Shown here in pieces: positions 34,422 through 43,046 of a stretch of DNA of 64,000 bases (position 1 is the first letter of the stretch; every line of letters starts with the position of its first letter). Below the pieces are notes generated by a model, which did not search any database, was not told the DNA's origin, and saw only the letters and a program-made list of their open reading frames with translations. This stretch comes from Cytobacillus firmus (lineage in GTDB: Bacteria; Bacillota; Bacilli; Bacillales; Cytobacillaceae): assembly GCF_023612095.1 (NCBI RefSeq), contig NZ_CP086235.1, positions 3,979,501 through 4,043,500 of the forward strand. Reading direction: 5' to 3'. The position numbers and the translations under genes were made by a program.

Positions 34422-34835
34422 TTATTTTTCTTTATGGATGAGATCGACAATATCTTTTAAGGTATAGTGCTTCAAATATTCACCCAAATGTTCCTCTGCA
34501 CCTAAAAAGATGCTGATCAGAACTCTTTGCATATTCGCCCCCACTACACACGCTTCATTTGAATCCGGACACTTCGGCTGAAGGGCACCTTCAGATGTAA
34601 TCTTATAAATATCCCAAAGATTCACTTCACTTAAGTCCCGGGCAAAAATAAATCCGCCACCCGTTCCCTCTTTTGATTTAATAAATCCATGTTTTTTTAA
34701 TAAACTCAGGACTTTTCGGATGCGGACCGGATGGACACCTGCACTTTCAGAAATCGCATCGCTCGTTGACATGCGATCCAGCTGCAGAGCGAGATAAGTT
34801 AGACTGTGAATGGCAAGAGTAAAATCGCTATTCAT
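34422..34835 (-). CDS. Rrf2 family transcriptional regulator (SaiR-like)
   Basis: 137 residues: Rrf2 winged helix (about 1-70; SAGVHPVRIRKVLSLLKKHG, GTGGGFIFARDLSEVNLWDI) and the effector loop PKCPDSNEACVVGANMQ with two cysteines (about 89 and 96). B. anthracis SaiR, an Rrf2 repressor, controls spxA2 next door and is redox-sensitive through cysteine; here an Spx gene is the next gene and three matching dyads are present. It should repress both genes and release them under disulfide stress. Confidence 0.88.
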   Translation of the reverse strand: MNSDFTLAIHSLTYLALQLDRMSTSDAISESAGVHPVRIRKVLSLLKKHGFIKSKEGTGGGFIFARDLSEVNLWDIYKITSEGALQPKCPDSNEACVVGANMQRVLISIFLGAEEHLGEYLKHYTLKDIVDLIHKEK

Positions 34836-34865
34836 GGCCGGCCTCCTATATTTTCTGCTGTCATA

Positions 34866-34886
34866 CTGTAATGTTAAGTTTTACAG
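34866..34886 (-). promoter_or_regulatory. Predicted Rrf2/SaiR operator 1
   Basis: CTGTAAT-N8-TTACAG, a 21-bp imperfect dyad, lies 31 bases upstream of the rrf2 start. The same consensus and length occurs at 35354-35374 and 35418-35438. Confidence 0.65.
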
Positions 34887-34920
34887 ATTAGCTTGTCAAG
34901 AATTCACAGCCTGGCGCTGT

Positions 34921-35316
34921 CTAGTTAGCCAATCTTTGCAGTTCATTGTATGAAAACGTACGAAACTTCCGAGGAAGGAAGCTGCGGATTTCATCCTCGT
35001 TAAAGCCGACCTGCAGTCTTTTTTCATCCAGAATAATCGGTCTGCGCAGCATTTGCGGGTTATCAATAATTAATTGATATAACTCTTTCAGCGGCATGGA
35101 ATCTATATTCACGTTCAGTTCCTTGTAAGCCTTTGATTTAGTTGAAATAATCTCCTCAGTCCCATTCTCAGTAAGGCGAAGAATTGATTTTATTTCATCT
35201 ACTGTAAGCGGCTCAGTTACAATGTTCCGTTCCACATATTCGATTTGATGTTCCTCAAGCCAAGCACGTGCTTTCCGGCAGGAACCGCAGCTGGATGATA
35301 AAAATAAATTCACCAT
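34921..35316 (-). CDS. spx: Spx/MgsR-family RNA polymerase-binding regulator (SpxA2-like)
   Basis: 131 residues, exactly the Spx length, from ATG 35316 (GAGGGAG site). An ArsC-like thioredoxin fold with the CxxC redox switch in [20 protein letters not shown] (Cys 10 and 13) and the RNA polymerase alpha-CTD contact region including [19 protein letters not shown] with Gly 52-type position preserved. It redirects transcription to thiol-stress genes. Controlled by the adjacent Rrf2 regulator, judged from two operator-like dyads upstream. Confidence 0.92.
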   Translation of the reverse strand: MVNLFLSSSCGSCRKARAWLEEHQIEYVERNIVTEPLTVDEIKSILRLTENGTEEIISTKSKAYKELNVNIDSMPLKELYQLIIDNPQMLRRPIILDEKRLQVGFNEDEIRSFLPRKFRTFSYNELQRLAN

Positions 35317-35353
35317 TAAAAACACTCCCTCGATTGTTAATGATATTTTATAA

Positions 35354-35374
35354 ATGTAATATTTTTTTTTACAG
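35354..35374 (-). promoter_or_regulatory. Predicted Rrf2/SaiR operator 2
   Basis: ATGTAAT-N8-TTACAG, 38 bases upstream of the spx start; T-rich centre. Confidence 0.6.
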
Positions 35375-35417
35375 TTAATATTCAAGAGTAACTATTTTTC
35401 TTTCCTCAAAGGATATA

Positions 35418-35438
35418 CTGTAATGATAATCATTACAG
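35418..35438 (-). promoter_or_regulatory. Predicted Rrf2/SaiR operator 3
   Basis: CTGTAAT-N8-TTACAG with a fully symmetrical centre (GATAATCA). It also fits 15 of 19 positions of a Fur box, so either regulator, or both, may bind. Confidence 0.6.
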
Positions 35439-35465
35439 TTAAAAAAGTCAAGACCTCTTATATAC

Positions 35466-35503
35466 AAAAAGGGCTTTCGAATTTACTTATTTGAAAGCCC
35501 TTA
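35466..35503 (-). terminator. Terminator of the GNAT gene
   Basis: AAGGGCTTTC and GAAAGCCCTT form the stem; TTTTTG follows on the minus strand. Confidence 0.85.
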
Positions 35504-35510
35504 TTCAGCA

Positions 35511-35957
35511 TTATTCAGCTGTATTCAATTCATAATGATAAAATTGTTCATCACGCTTAAATCCCATTTTTTCATAAAGACTTTGAGCAGAGGAATTATC
35601 AGGAGCAGTACTGAGGATGATACTCACCGCCCCTGTTTCATCAGCAAGCACTTTCGCTTTGTCTATAAGCTTTTCCCCTATTCCCTGCTTCCTCGCCTCT
35701 GCATCAACATACAAGTCATTCAAGATCCAGGCCTTTTTCATAGATATTGATGAAAAAGTCGGGTAAAGCTGAGTGAAGCCAAGATACTTACCTTCATTTC
35801 GCACCACAAATATGACAGAATCTTGTTTTGTTAAGCGTTCTTTTATGTACCCAGCTGCCGCTTCTGTATTCGCTGCTTGTTTATAAAACACACGGTATAA
35901 ATTAAATAAAGCGGACACTCCTTCTAAATCATCCAGTGAAGCTTGATAGATCTCCAT
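35511..35957 (-). CDS. GNAT family N-acetyltransferase
   Basis: 148 residues from ATG 35957 (AAAGGGTGG); 17 upstream in-frame codons lack a site. Standard GNAT core with LNDLYVDAEARKQGIGEKLI (beta-4 and the R-x-x-G-I-G acetyl-CoA loop) and a C-terminal APDNSSAQSLYEKMGFKRDE. Substrate unknown. Confidence 0.88.
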   Translation of the reverse strand: MEIYQASLDDLEGVSALFNLYRVFYKQAANTEAAAGYIKERLTKQDSVIFVVRNEGKYLGFTQLYPTFSSISMKKAWILNDLYVDAEARKQGIGEKLIDKAKVLADETGAVSIILSTAPDNSSAQSLYEKMGFKRDEQFYHYELNTAE

Positions 35958-36048
35958 CTTCGTTACCACCCTTTCTTCTATAATATTAATAATATTTATA
36001 AACACCAAAATAAAATAGCCCTAATTTCTTAGGGCACCAAGATATTTT

Positions 36049-36789
36049 TTATTTCCCGCTCCACCGAAAGAACCTCACTGCAAGAACAACAGACACAATA
36101 GAAATCCCCATCAGTACAGCCGCCTCAAATCCATATTCTGTAATAGGTGCTTCCGTCCATGTCCCTCTCAGCAATTGAATCACGTAATAAAGCGGAAGAA
36201 CTTTAGCTGCGTATTGAAGAACCGTCGGCATCATCTCAAGCGGAAAGGTCGCTCCTGAGAGGAAAAGCATCAGGTTCAGAAACAGTGAACTGATTGCTGC
36301 TGCCGATTGTGTATTTTTAGCCAGCGATGTCAGGAATAAAGCAAACGGAAAAAAAGCAAGGATGCTGATCAGTAATGATAACAGCGTACTGCCGATATAA
36401 ACCGGCAGAGTAAGGTCATAAAGAAGCATGCCAAAGACCATGAGAAGCAAAGCGGATATGGCAAAGATAACGGTCCCTTGAAAGGTATGGGCGGCGAGTA
36501 TTTTCCATGGCTGCAGCGGTGTTGACTGATACCTTCTCAATACACCTGTTTCCCGATAATTGGTCAAAACGGTTCCGAGCGTAAAAAAGGATGTGGTTAC
36601 GATGTTGACGCCTATCCATGAAGGAACAAAATATTCCGCAAAAGCCTTTTGGCTCATGTTGTTCCCGACAAACATGGAACCGAACAGCCAAATCATCACT
36701 ACCGGGAAAAGGAAAGTCCAAAACACGCTCAGACGGTCTCTAAAAAACATTTTCGTTTCAAGACCGGCAAGTTTTACGATTGCGTTCAT
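36049..36789 (-). CDS. ABC-2 type transporter permease
   Basis: 246 residues, six helices, ABC2_membrane family: FWTFLFPVVMIWLFGSMFVG near the N-terminus, FFTLGTVLTNYRETGVLRRY (the family's E-x-G-x-L-R-R coupling motif), and a C-terminal helix ending in FRWSGK. Overlaps the ATPase gene by 4 bases. Probably exports a lipid, peptide or drug, under LytTR control. Confidence 0.9.
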   Translation of the reverse strand: MNAIVKLAGLETKMFFRDRLSVFWTFLFPVVMIWLFGSMFVGNNMSQKAFAEYFVPSWIGVNIVTTSFFTLGTVLTNYRETGVLRRYQSTPLQPWKILAAHTFQGTVIFAISALLLMVFGMLLYDLTLPVYIGSTLLSLLISILAFFPFALFLTSLAKNTQSAAAISSLFLNLMLFLSGATFPLEMMPTVLQYAAKVLPLYYVIQLLRGTWTEAPITEYGFEAAVLMGISIVSVVLAVRFFRWSGK

Positions 36790-37697
36790 CCGATTTTCTC
36801 CTTTTCTACGTATTGGACAAATAAATCATCGAGTGATCCCTTCTCAAACTTGAAGTCCGATAGAGTTATTCCCTTTTCCTGGCAGTGAGTGAAAATGTGA
36901 TAAGCTGTTGTCTGCTGATCATCACAGTACACTTTGTATTCGTCCAGATTATTTTCAACTCGTTCAACACCAGGGAGAGATTGTAGATATTCACGGCTAA
37001 GTCCTGCACTCTTAAAGGCCAGACAGTCTGCCGTCCCTTCATTCAGCAATTCATGTGGTGTATTCAGGGCTTTCAATTGACCGCTGTAGATCATTGCCAC
37101 CCGATCACAAAGCTGCTCAGCTTCCTCCATATAGTGTGTGGTTACCACAATGGTGCTGCCCCTATCTCTTAACAGCCTGATCAAAGACCACATTTCTCTC
37201 CTTGCTGAAGGGTCCAGTCCCATGCTCGGTTCATCGAGAAAAAGGATTTCCGGTTCATGCAGGGTGGCTAAGGCAAGCGTTACCCGCTGTTTCCAGCCGC
37301 CTGATAAATCATCGAACTTTACGTTCATTTTTTCGTTTAAATCAAGCAAGTCTATTAAATAGTCTTTTTGCGTCTGACCTTCGTAAAAGGAAGAAAAGAG
37401 ATCCAGTGCTTCTTTTACTTTCATTTTCTTCTGAATGGATGTGGCTTGAAACTGCACGCCGATTTTCTTATTTAATTCACGGAGCTGCTTGCTTGGCACA
37501 AGTCCAAGCACTTCGACCTCTCCCCCGCTTGGAATAGAAATTCCTTCAAGTATTTCAAGTGTTGTCGTTTTTCCTGCGCCGTTTGGCCCGATAATCCCAA
37601 AGATCTCACCTTTGTAAACAGTGAAAGAAAGATTTTTCACTGCCCGGGTGGCACCAAAATTTTTAGATAAATTTTTAACAGAAATGACGCTTTCCAT
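36786..37697 (-). CDS. ABC transporter ATP-binding protein
   Basis: 303 residues: Walker A GPNGAGKTTTLEIL (about 37-50), signature LSGGWKQRV, Walker B ILFLDEPSMGLDPSA, and H-loop VTTHYM. A C-terminal ~85-residue extension is typical of drug/lipid ABC-2 exporters (DrrA/YadG type). Second-last gene of the LytTR-DUF3021-ABC operon. Confidence 0.92.
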   Translation of the reverse strand: MESVISVKNLSKNFGATRAVKNLSFTVYKGEIFGIIGPNGAGKTTTLEILEGISIPSGGEVEVLGLVPSKQLRELNKKIGVQFQATSIQKKMKVKEALDLFSSFYEGQTQKDYLIDLLDLNEKMNVKFDDLSGGWKQRVTLALATLHEPEILFLDEPSMGLDPSARREMWSLIRLLRDRGSTIVVTTHYMEEAEQLCDRVAMIYSGQLKALNTPHELLNEGTADCLAFKSAGLSREYLQSLPGVERVENNLDEYKVYCDDQQTTAYHIFTHCQEKGITLSDFKFEKGSLDDLFVQYVEKEKIG

Positions 37698-37715
37698 TCG
37701 AATCCTCCTAGCATT

Positions 37716-38129
37716 CTACTCAATGCATTCCAAATCTTCATTTAACTTTTTTGATACGTTTTTAAAGTACAGATAAAAACCCACCCACATAATTGAATAA
37801 ATTAAAACTGAAATTGCCAGGTATATGAAAAAGTGGGTGACACTAAGAGGAATCCAGCCAATAAAAAGACCTAATGCGAAGTAGACAATCGTGACCGTCA
37901 GAAAATGCAGCGCTGTCTGCATAGGCAGGCGAAGGGAGCGAATTTCAAAATAAAGTGGAGTGACGGTAAACAGCCAGCAGCAAAAAATTGAACCCAATGC
38001 ATTTTTAATAAAAAGCTGTCCGTCTAATGTAGATTGATCGCCAAAAGAAACTAAACAAATGGCTGCCGCTGTAGCAATGAATCCCCCAAATAATATGCCA
38101 ATCATGCTTCGAAACAAAAATGTTTTCAC
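37716..38129 (-). CDS. DUF3021 family membrane protein
   Basis: 137 residues from GTG 38129 (AGGAGGG); 32 upstream codons belong to read-through. Four helices: MIGILFGGFIATAAAICLVS, IFCCWLFTVTPLYFEIRSL, FLTVTIVYFALGLFIGWIPL, and IYLAISVLIYSIMWVGFYLY. DUF3021 proteins pair with LytTR regulators and are proposed to inhibit them at the membrane (LytTR regulatory system). Overlaps the LytTR gene by 4 bases. Confidence 0.88.
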   Translation of the reverse strand: MKTFLFRSMIGILFGGFIATAAAICLVSFGDQSTLDGQLFIKNALGSIFCCWLFTVTPLYFEIRSLRLPMQTALHFLTVTIVYFALGLFIGWIPLSVTHFFIYLAISVLIYSIMWVGFYLYFKNVSKKLNEDLECIE

Positions 38130-38584
38130 TTTGTTTCCCTCCTGTTCCTTTTCAATATATCTTTTATCCGGCCGACATAATGGCGTGAAGCATACTCCTT
38201 CTCCCCTGATTTGAAGTGGACACATAGTGTTCCGTTAAAAGATGGCTCGAAATGGCTCATGGCGTAAAGGTTGGCTATGACAGACTTGGATATCCTGATA
38301 AACCTGTGGGATGGGAGAGATTGTTCAAGTTCATACAATTTTTCTTTCACCTTAAAAATTCCTTCTGAAGTGGCTGCTGTAACTGCGTCGCCTTCTGATC
38401 GGAAGTAGTGGACTTCATCAGGCTTAAATAAGTGCTGGTTCTCTCCATCCTTCCCGACAATTAAGCCGGTATCATTCTTCTTGAGATACTCGAGGATTTC
38501 CTGGATGGCAGGGGTGATTTCTTTACAATGGATAGTCACAGAGGTTTCTTCATTGTGCGGATCGATGTCTAGCAGGATTTTCAT
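38126..38584 (-). CDS. LytTR family DNA-binding regulator
   Basis: 152 residues: a short N-terminal part and a C-terminal LytTR beta-fold (about 45-150; KPDEVHYFRSEGDAVTAATS, LPSHRFIRISKSVIANLYAM, GTLCVHFKSGEKEYASRHYV). No receiver domain, so it is the one-component form that partners a DUF3021 anti-regulator. First gene of a four-gene operon; a dyad overlaps its promoter's -35. Confidence 0.92.
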   Translation of the reverse strand: MKILLDIDPHNEETSVTIHCKEITPAIQEILEYLKKNDTGLIVGKDGENQHLFKPDEVHYFRSEGDAVTAATSEGIFKVKEKLYELEQSLPSHRFIRISKSVIANLYAMSHFEPSFNGTLCVHFKSGEKEYASRHYVGRIKDILKRNRRETK

Positions 38585-38619
38585 GCAGCTGACTCCTCCT
38601 CTCTAAACTTTATAGATTT

Positions 38620-38664
38620 AGTATAGGTGGCTAATTTCCATTTGTCACCAGCATAAAGGCGACA
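38620..38664 (-). promoter_or_regulatory. Promoter and operator of the LytTR operon
   Basis: Minus-strand GTGACA, 17 bases, TATACT. The -35 lies inside a dyad (TGTCGCC-N8-GGTGACA, 38643-38664), the placement expected for autoregulation by the LytTR protein. Confidence 0.65.
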
Positions 38665-38714
38665 CGCCGGATGGGGACGGTAAGTGGCATTTAATCACGT
38701 CCGTCCTGCAGGCA

Positions 38715-38750
38715 TAAAAAAACCTGAACCACTAAGGATCCAGGCGTTTT
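38715..38750 (-). terminator. Probable terminator of the 63-residue membrane protein gene
   Basis: CCTGGATCC and GGTTCAGG pair imperfectly and TTTTTTT follows on the minus strand. The interval 38756-38870 shows only a weak coding-like stretch (DEDWAESFISLTCMPHRADV) with no start. Confidence 0.5.
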
Positions 38751-38870
38751 CTTGATTTTAACCGGCGCTGATGGCCGTGGAACTGCTTGAACGTGTTTAA
38801 ATTTCTACATCTGCCCGATGAGGCATACAAGTCAGCGAAATAAAGGATTCTGCCCAATCTTCATCTGTAT

Positions 38871-39062
38871 CTAAATCCGCCAAATATAAATGCCAAGAGC
38901 AGCTAATCCGATAAAAATAATAACCACATATATTAAGGTTAAATTGGTTGTGTTCTGTTTTGTTGAATTTTCGTAGTTCTCATCAGCCTTGCCTGTCAGC
39001 AGCAAAGTCGCAACCACAGCAAAAATTAAGATGACCAGAATCAGACCAAGCATTATTCCCAC
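38871..39062 (-). CDS. Small two-helix membrane protein
   Basis: 63 residues from a GTG with AAGAGG upstream; a GTG three codons earlier is an alternative. Helices at about 3-26 (LGLILVILIFAVVATLLL) and 45-62 (LIYVVIIFIGLAALGIY) with an Asn/Thr/Lys-rich connector. No family recognised. 39063-39360 holds nothing else I can recognise. Confidence 0.6.
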   Translation of the reverse strand: MGIMLGLILVILIFAVVATLLLTGKADENYENSTKQNTTNLTLIYVVIIFIGLAALGIYIWRI

Positions 39063-39360
39063 ACTGCACACCTCTTCTTTTACATTTTAAGAACTTCCAT
39101 AGCTTAATAATATCGTAAACTAACAAATAATTAACCATCAATTTGATTTTAATCGGCTTTAAGCGGCAAAGTACTATCCCATGCTCAAAGGGATTCATTA
39201 TTATATCCTGGAGATAGCTTTTGGAGCCAGCAGTTTACCAACCGTTTTTTCCATAACATTCCCCTATGTATGGCGATACTTTCATTATAATAGCTGGCAA
39301 GAAAAAATATAAAAAAATTATGTTACTATTATCAAAGACTCATTTTTGAGGGAGATAAAG

Positions 39361-39837
39361 ATGAAGAAAATTATTAGATTACTCATGGGAATAGGCTTTC
39401 TTATTTACCTGCTTGTATTAACGATACTGCTCTTTTTCATGTCGAGAGGATTCTGGTCAGACATGCCATTAATCGAATATATGAAGCAATCCTCAAACCT
39501 GGTGCCTTTTAAAACCATTGAAGGGTATCTATTGGCTATGGCCAATGAAAGCATGAATCTAATCATTCCAATAAAAAACCTTGCCGGCAATGTGGCTGCA
39601 TTTTTGCCAATGGGAATTTTCCTGCCCTATTTTATTAAAAGGCTTAACAAGCTTAAACCATTTGCTTTTGCCATGAGTGTAATGATAGTTAGTGTGGAGA
39701 TAATCCAGCTGGTCACAAGAAGAGGCAGTTTGGATATTGATGACTTTATTCTAAATATTATCGGAGCGTTAGTAGGGTTTGGTTTATGGAAAGCGATGAC
39801 AGCCCGGAAAGCAAAGAAAAAAGTAGTGAACGTATAA
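39361..39837 (+). CDS. VanZ family protein
   Basis: 158 residues from ATG 39361 (GAGGGAG); a TTG five codons upstream is less likely. Four to five helices with VanZ motifs NLAGNVAAFLPMGIFLPYF, VEIIQL and the acidic loop RRGSLDIDDFILNIIGA. VanZ confers low-level teicoplanin resistance in enterococci; in bacilli the function is unknown. Confidence 0.9.
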   Translation: MKKIIRLLMGIGFLIYLLVLTILLFFMSRGFWSDMPLIEYMKQSSNLVPFKTIEGYLLAMANESMNLIIPIKNLAGNVAAFLPMGIFLPYFIKRLNKLKPFAFAMSVMIVSVEIIQLVTRRGSLDIDDFILNIIGALVGFGLWKAMTARKAKKKVVNV

Positions 39838-39839
39838 TC

Positions 39840-39870
39840 AATGCCTGTCTAACTGGTTTAGACAGGCATT
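39840..39870. terminator. Bidirectional terminator
   Basis: AATGCCTGTCTAA and TTAGACAGGCATT form a strong stem between convergent genes. Confidence 0.88.
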
Positions 39871-39874
39871 TTCA

Positions 39875-41326
39875 TCACCATGTTTTTTTAAGAATTAAGC
39901 TAAACAGCAGCAGTCCATTTATGGCCAGCATAATTACTGCCACTATAATTAAAAGGGCAATATCAGGCGCAAAGACAGAGATGGAATGCCAAGGAGAAGA
40001 TGTGGTAAATGTGAAAAGAGGGATTAACATTGCTGACAGGCCAATAAATAGCAAACCTAAGAAAAGTCCTGTTCCCTTTTTAAAATATTTCCGGGTTCTG
40101 AATCTTTTCACTAAAAATATTGATAGTATAACCAGCAGCAGGATACATCCCAGCATAATGTATTGTATAGTCACACTATGATTAGGTACTTTTTCAGGCT
40201 CATCGTCATTTAATAGACTAATAATATGCTCCTTCAGATAATAAAGTCCATCTTCCTCTAATATATGATTCTTATTTGTCAGAATCACACCGCCCCAGCT
40301 GGTTCCCGGAATGTAAAAGACTTCAGCATGCGAATCAGGGGTCGAACCCGAATGCCAGATCATTTCTTTGGGAGTATCCGGGCCCGATATGCGGATTCCT
40401 AAACCATAATAACGGTCTTCTCCTGTTTGGACCTGCGGTGTCTTAAATAAATCCAAAGTTTTATCACTGATAAAATGATCCGGTCCATTCCCACTCAATA
40501 ATTTTAAAAATTGGACCATATCTGCAGAACTGGCAGTAATGTAGCCGTATGGTGCCCCGGCGTTATCATAGGCTACGGAACTTTTCACCGGAAATCCAAA
40601 CCAGGATTGATAACCGCTCAGATAGCCCTTCTCATAAGCACCCTCTTTATTGGCCGCAGCATATTTCATCCCTAAGGGCTCAAAAATCTGCTGTTCCATG
40701 TACTCGGCATAGGACATTCCAGTCAGTTCTTCAATCATCGCACCCAAGATTAAGAAATTGGCATTGCTGTATAGATGCTTTTCACCAGGTGCAGCAGTCA
40801 GTTCAACTTCTGACAATTTCTTGACTTGATTCTTAATAGCATCACTGCCAGTTAATTCTTTATCAGATAGTGCCAACCCATCATAGGTGCTAAAACCGCT
40901 TGTCTGCGCTAGCAATTGCGTCACTGTTATTTCGGCAGCTTTCCCATTTTTCAGTGTCAGCCAGGGAAGATATTCTTGAATGCTGGCATTCAGGCGGATG
41001 GTTCCATTGTCAGCTAATTTCATAATGGCCATTGCCGTTAATGATTTGCTTATGGAGCCAATTGTAAAAGGAGTTTGTTCTGTAACCTCCTCCTCTGATT
41101 CTCCAGTAACCCCCCATGATTTTGAAAAAAACAGTTCATTATTATGGACGAGGGCAACTGAAGCCCCTGGAACTCGATAGTCTTTCAGGTAATCCTTAAT
41201 TGCCTTCTCTATTTTTGCTTCGATGTCTTCTTCAGCTGAAGCCGAATTTTCAGGCAAATAACTAAATGAAGTGAACAAGATAAGAACTAATATTATTTTT
41301 AATAAACTGGACGGCAAGACTGCCAT
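39875..41326 (-). CDS. Serine hydrolase (class C beta-lactamase/PBP4*-like) with membrane tail
   Basis: 483 residues: signal peptide, then a beta-lactamase/DD-peptidase fold with the SxxK nucleophile in FTIGSISKSLTAMAIMKLAD, YxN in EKHLYSNANFLILG, and the HSG triad third motif in MIWHSGSTPDSHAE. After residue ~385 come three to four helices (IQYIMLGCILLLVILSIFLV and later). It probably acts on D-amino acid peptides of the wall or on other amides. No Shine-Dalgarno of note. Confidence 0.88.
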   Translation of the reverse strand: MAVLPSSLLKIILVLILFTSFSYLPENSASAEEDIEAKIEKAIKDYLKDYRVPGASVALVHNNELFFSKSWGVTGESEEEVTEQTPFTIGSISKSLTAMAIMKLADNGTIRLNASIQEYLPWLTLKNGKAAEITVTQLLAQTSGFSTYDGLALSDKELTGSDAIKNQVKKLSEVELTAAPGEKHLYSNANFLILGAMIEELTGMSYAEYMEQQIFEPLGMKYAAANKEGAYEKGYLSGYQSWFGFPVKSSVAYDNAGAPYGYITASSADMVQFLKLLSGNGPDHFISDKTLDLFKTPQVQTGEDRYYGLGIRISGPDTPKEMIWHSGSTPDSHAEVFYIPGTSWGGVILTNKNHILEEDGLYYLKEHIISLLNDDEPEKVPNHSVTIQYIMLGCILLLVILSIFLVKRFRTRKYFKKGTGLFLGLLFIGLSAMLIPLFTFTTSSPWHSISVFAPDIALLIIVAVIMLAINGLLLFSLILKKTW

Positions 41327-41667
41327 ATAACCTCTCCCTCTACCAATGTCCTTGATTCAACGGTTTGTCCTGTTGCTGGAATGCTAAAAATATCTATAGG
41401 TACTTTCCCTTTCATGATTTCATCTTACCTGTATTTGGAAATATCAATAATGAGCCTCAGCATTATTTTCAATTAGGACTTGAGATGTAATAGAAGATCG
41501 GACTCTTTTCATCAAGATGGATAATTTAGAGGATGATTGGTAAATTCGGAGGGTGAATACGGCCAAGCGCACTTTACAAGCTGGGTTTCAGGAGATGGGA
41601 GCTATAGCAGACTTGGTCAGGCTATATTAAGTACAAATAAGAGCTGCTATCTAATAAAGGATAAGAC

Positions 41668-42282
41668 TTATAATCTTATCCCCGTTACTTCCTTATCTAT
41701 TAATGAAGGTAATTCTAAAATGGATTTTAAATTAGGACTTTTTTTATAAGGCAGCATATCAATGCTTCCAATTTTAGTAGCAACATCATACTCTCCAATA
41801 ATGGTGTCTAATAATATAAAGGCAGCATTTTCCCATTCTTCAAAATCAGAATCATATCCTCTGAGATATAGAACAATGTCTAAAGTATCACCATTTTTTC
41901 TGTAAGTGAAATAGACATCATCAGGCCCTAAACTTATATCCTCATATTCTATAGTGGATATATCATCAACAGCACTTTTTTGGCGAAAGGCAATTATTTT
42001 AAAGCCTTCAAGCTGGGGTGCATTTTCAACAAGGCCAATGACGTCTGGAAAGGCAGATAAGATGCCATCAGCGCTTATTATAAACTCTCTCTTTCCTTCT
42101 ATAAGATCTGCACTAAATTCAAATGCTAAATCTTCATTTATCTTAGATAACTGTTTACTTAGTTTGTTGAACAATGAATTTAAATTTCCTTCTTCTAATA
42201 GATAATAGCCTTGTGAATTCTTTTCAAACCAAGTCCAGAAGTCAGTAACTGTATAGTTTCTTCCAAAGATTTTTTTGAACAT
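41668..42282 (-). CDS. Hypothetical protein with DFWxWFxxN start
   Basis: 204 residues from ATG 42282 (AAAGGATGG); three codons upstream is another ATG that overlaps the ribosome binding site. A soluble protein beginning MFKKIFGRNYTVTDFWTWFE, then REFIISADGILSAFPDVIGL and GEYDVATKIGSIDMLP. I recall proteins with the same opening and the same IISADG and GEYDVxTKIG stretches widely, but cannot name the family with certainty. The gap 41327-41667 holds no gene I can support. Confidence 0.7.
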   Translation of the reverse strand: MFKKIFGRNYTVTDFWTWFEKNSQGYYLLEEGNLNSLFNKLSKQLSKINEDLAFEFSADLIEGKREFIISADGILSAFPDVIGLVENAPQLEGFKIIAFRQKSAVDDISTIEYEDISLGPDDVYFTYRKNGDTLDIVLYLRGYDSDFEEWENAAFILLDTIIGEYDVATKIGSIDMLPYKKSPNLKSILELPSLIDKEVTGIRL

Positions 42283-42469
42283 AGTGTCCATCCTTTATGA
42301 GTAATTTTAATAATTATAGTCAAAGAAAAGTTAAATTTAAATCAAAATTTTGGAAACATTAGAAAGAGATTCTTTAACTGAAACTAAAATACCACTAAGA
42401 ATTATTCTAAGATTGATTCAGTAAAATTTTGGGTACATTAAAATCATCATCTAGACCAAGGAGGACTTT

Positions 42470-42925
42470 ATGAAACTGAATCTTATAATCTCGGCATCTC
42501 TATCTGCATTATTGCTTACAGCCTGCAATGATGACAAAGTAGAAAATCCGCCTGAAAATGCACCTGCTGAAAACCAAAATAATGTGACTTCCAATGAGGC
42601 TGCATTTAATTTTACGAATTTCGATCTTGAGGTGGAATACAAGGACAATAAAACCATTGATGTGGATTATGAAAATGAAAAAAACGGAATGGAGGCGGCA
42701 TATCAGGATGACCTTGCTGATCAGAATTTAACATCGGATGAAGCGATGGAGAAGCTGACTCCCATTTTTGAGGGGCTGTCGTTTGATCAAAATACAGAAG
42801 ATCAAGAGGTCATTAACCAGGTAAAGAACGCATTTTCAGTAGAAGACAATTACCAAAAATTCGAATTGGAAGTAAAATTCCCAGATGGGACGGAAAAAGA
42901 ATATTCAGAAACGAAAACTCAATAA
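42470..42925 (+). CDS. YusW-like lipoprotein
   Basis: 151 residues: signal peptide with lipobox LLTAC (Cys 19), an Asn/Pro-rich linker, and a YusW domain (about 50-145; NFTNFDLEVEYKDNKTIDVD, YENEKNG). YusW family members are secreted lipoproteins of unknown role in bacilli. GGAGGAC precedes the ATG; a terminator follows. Confidence 0.85.
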   Translation: MKLNLIISASLSALLLTACNDDKVENPPENAPAENQNNVTSNEAAFNFTNFDLEVEYKDNKTIDVDYENEKNGMEAAYQDDLADQNLTSDEAMEKLTPIFEGLSFDQNTEDQEVINQVKNAFSVEDNYQKFELEVKFPDGTEKEYSETKTQ

Positions 42926-42932
42926 AAATCAG

Positions 42933-42963
42933 ATGAGCTCAAAAGCATGCCTTTTGAGCTCAT
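42933..42963. terminator. Bidirectional terminator
   Basis: ATGAGCTCAAAAG and CTTTTGAGCTCAT close a 5-base loop. Confidence 0.88.
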
Positions 42964-43046
42964 TTGACGTGCAGACCAGCTTCTCACTCACCAAAATCTG
43001 CTGTATTAGTTTATTTCGACGTATTTTCCCAAGTCTTTTGTTTACC

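Noticed and set aside
41537..41749. Plus-strand 70-codon open frame
   Set aside because: No ribosome binding site or family; overlaps the 3' end of the hypothetical gene on the other strand.
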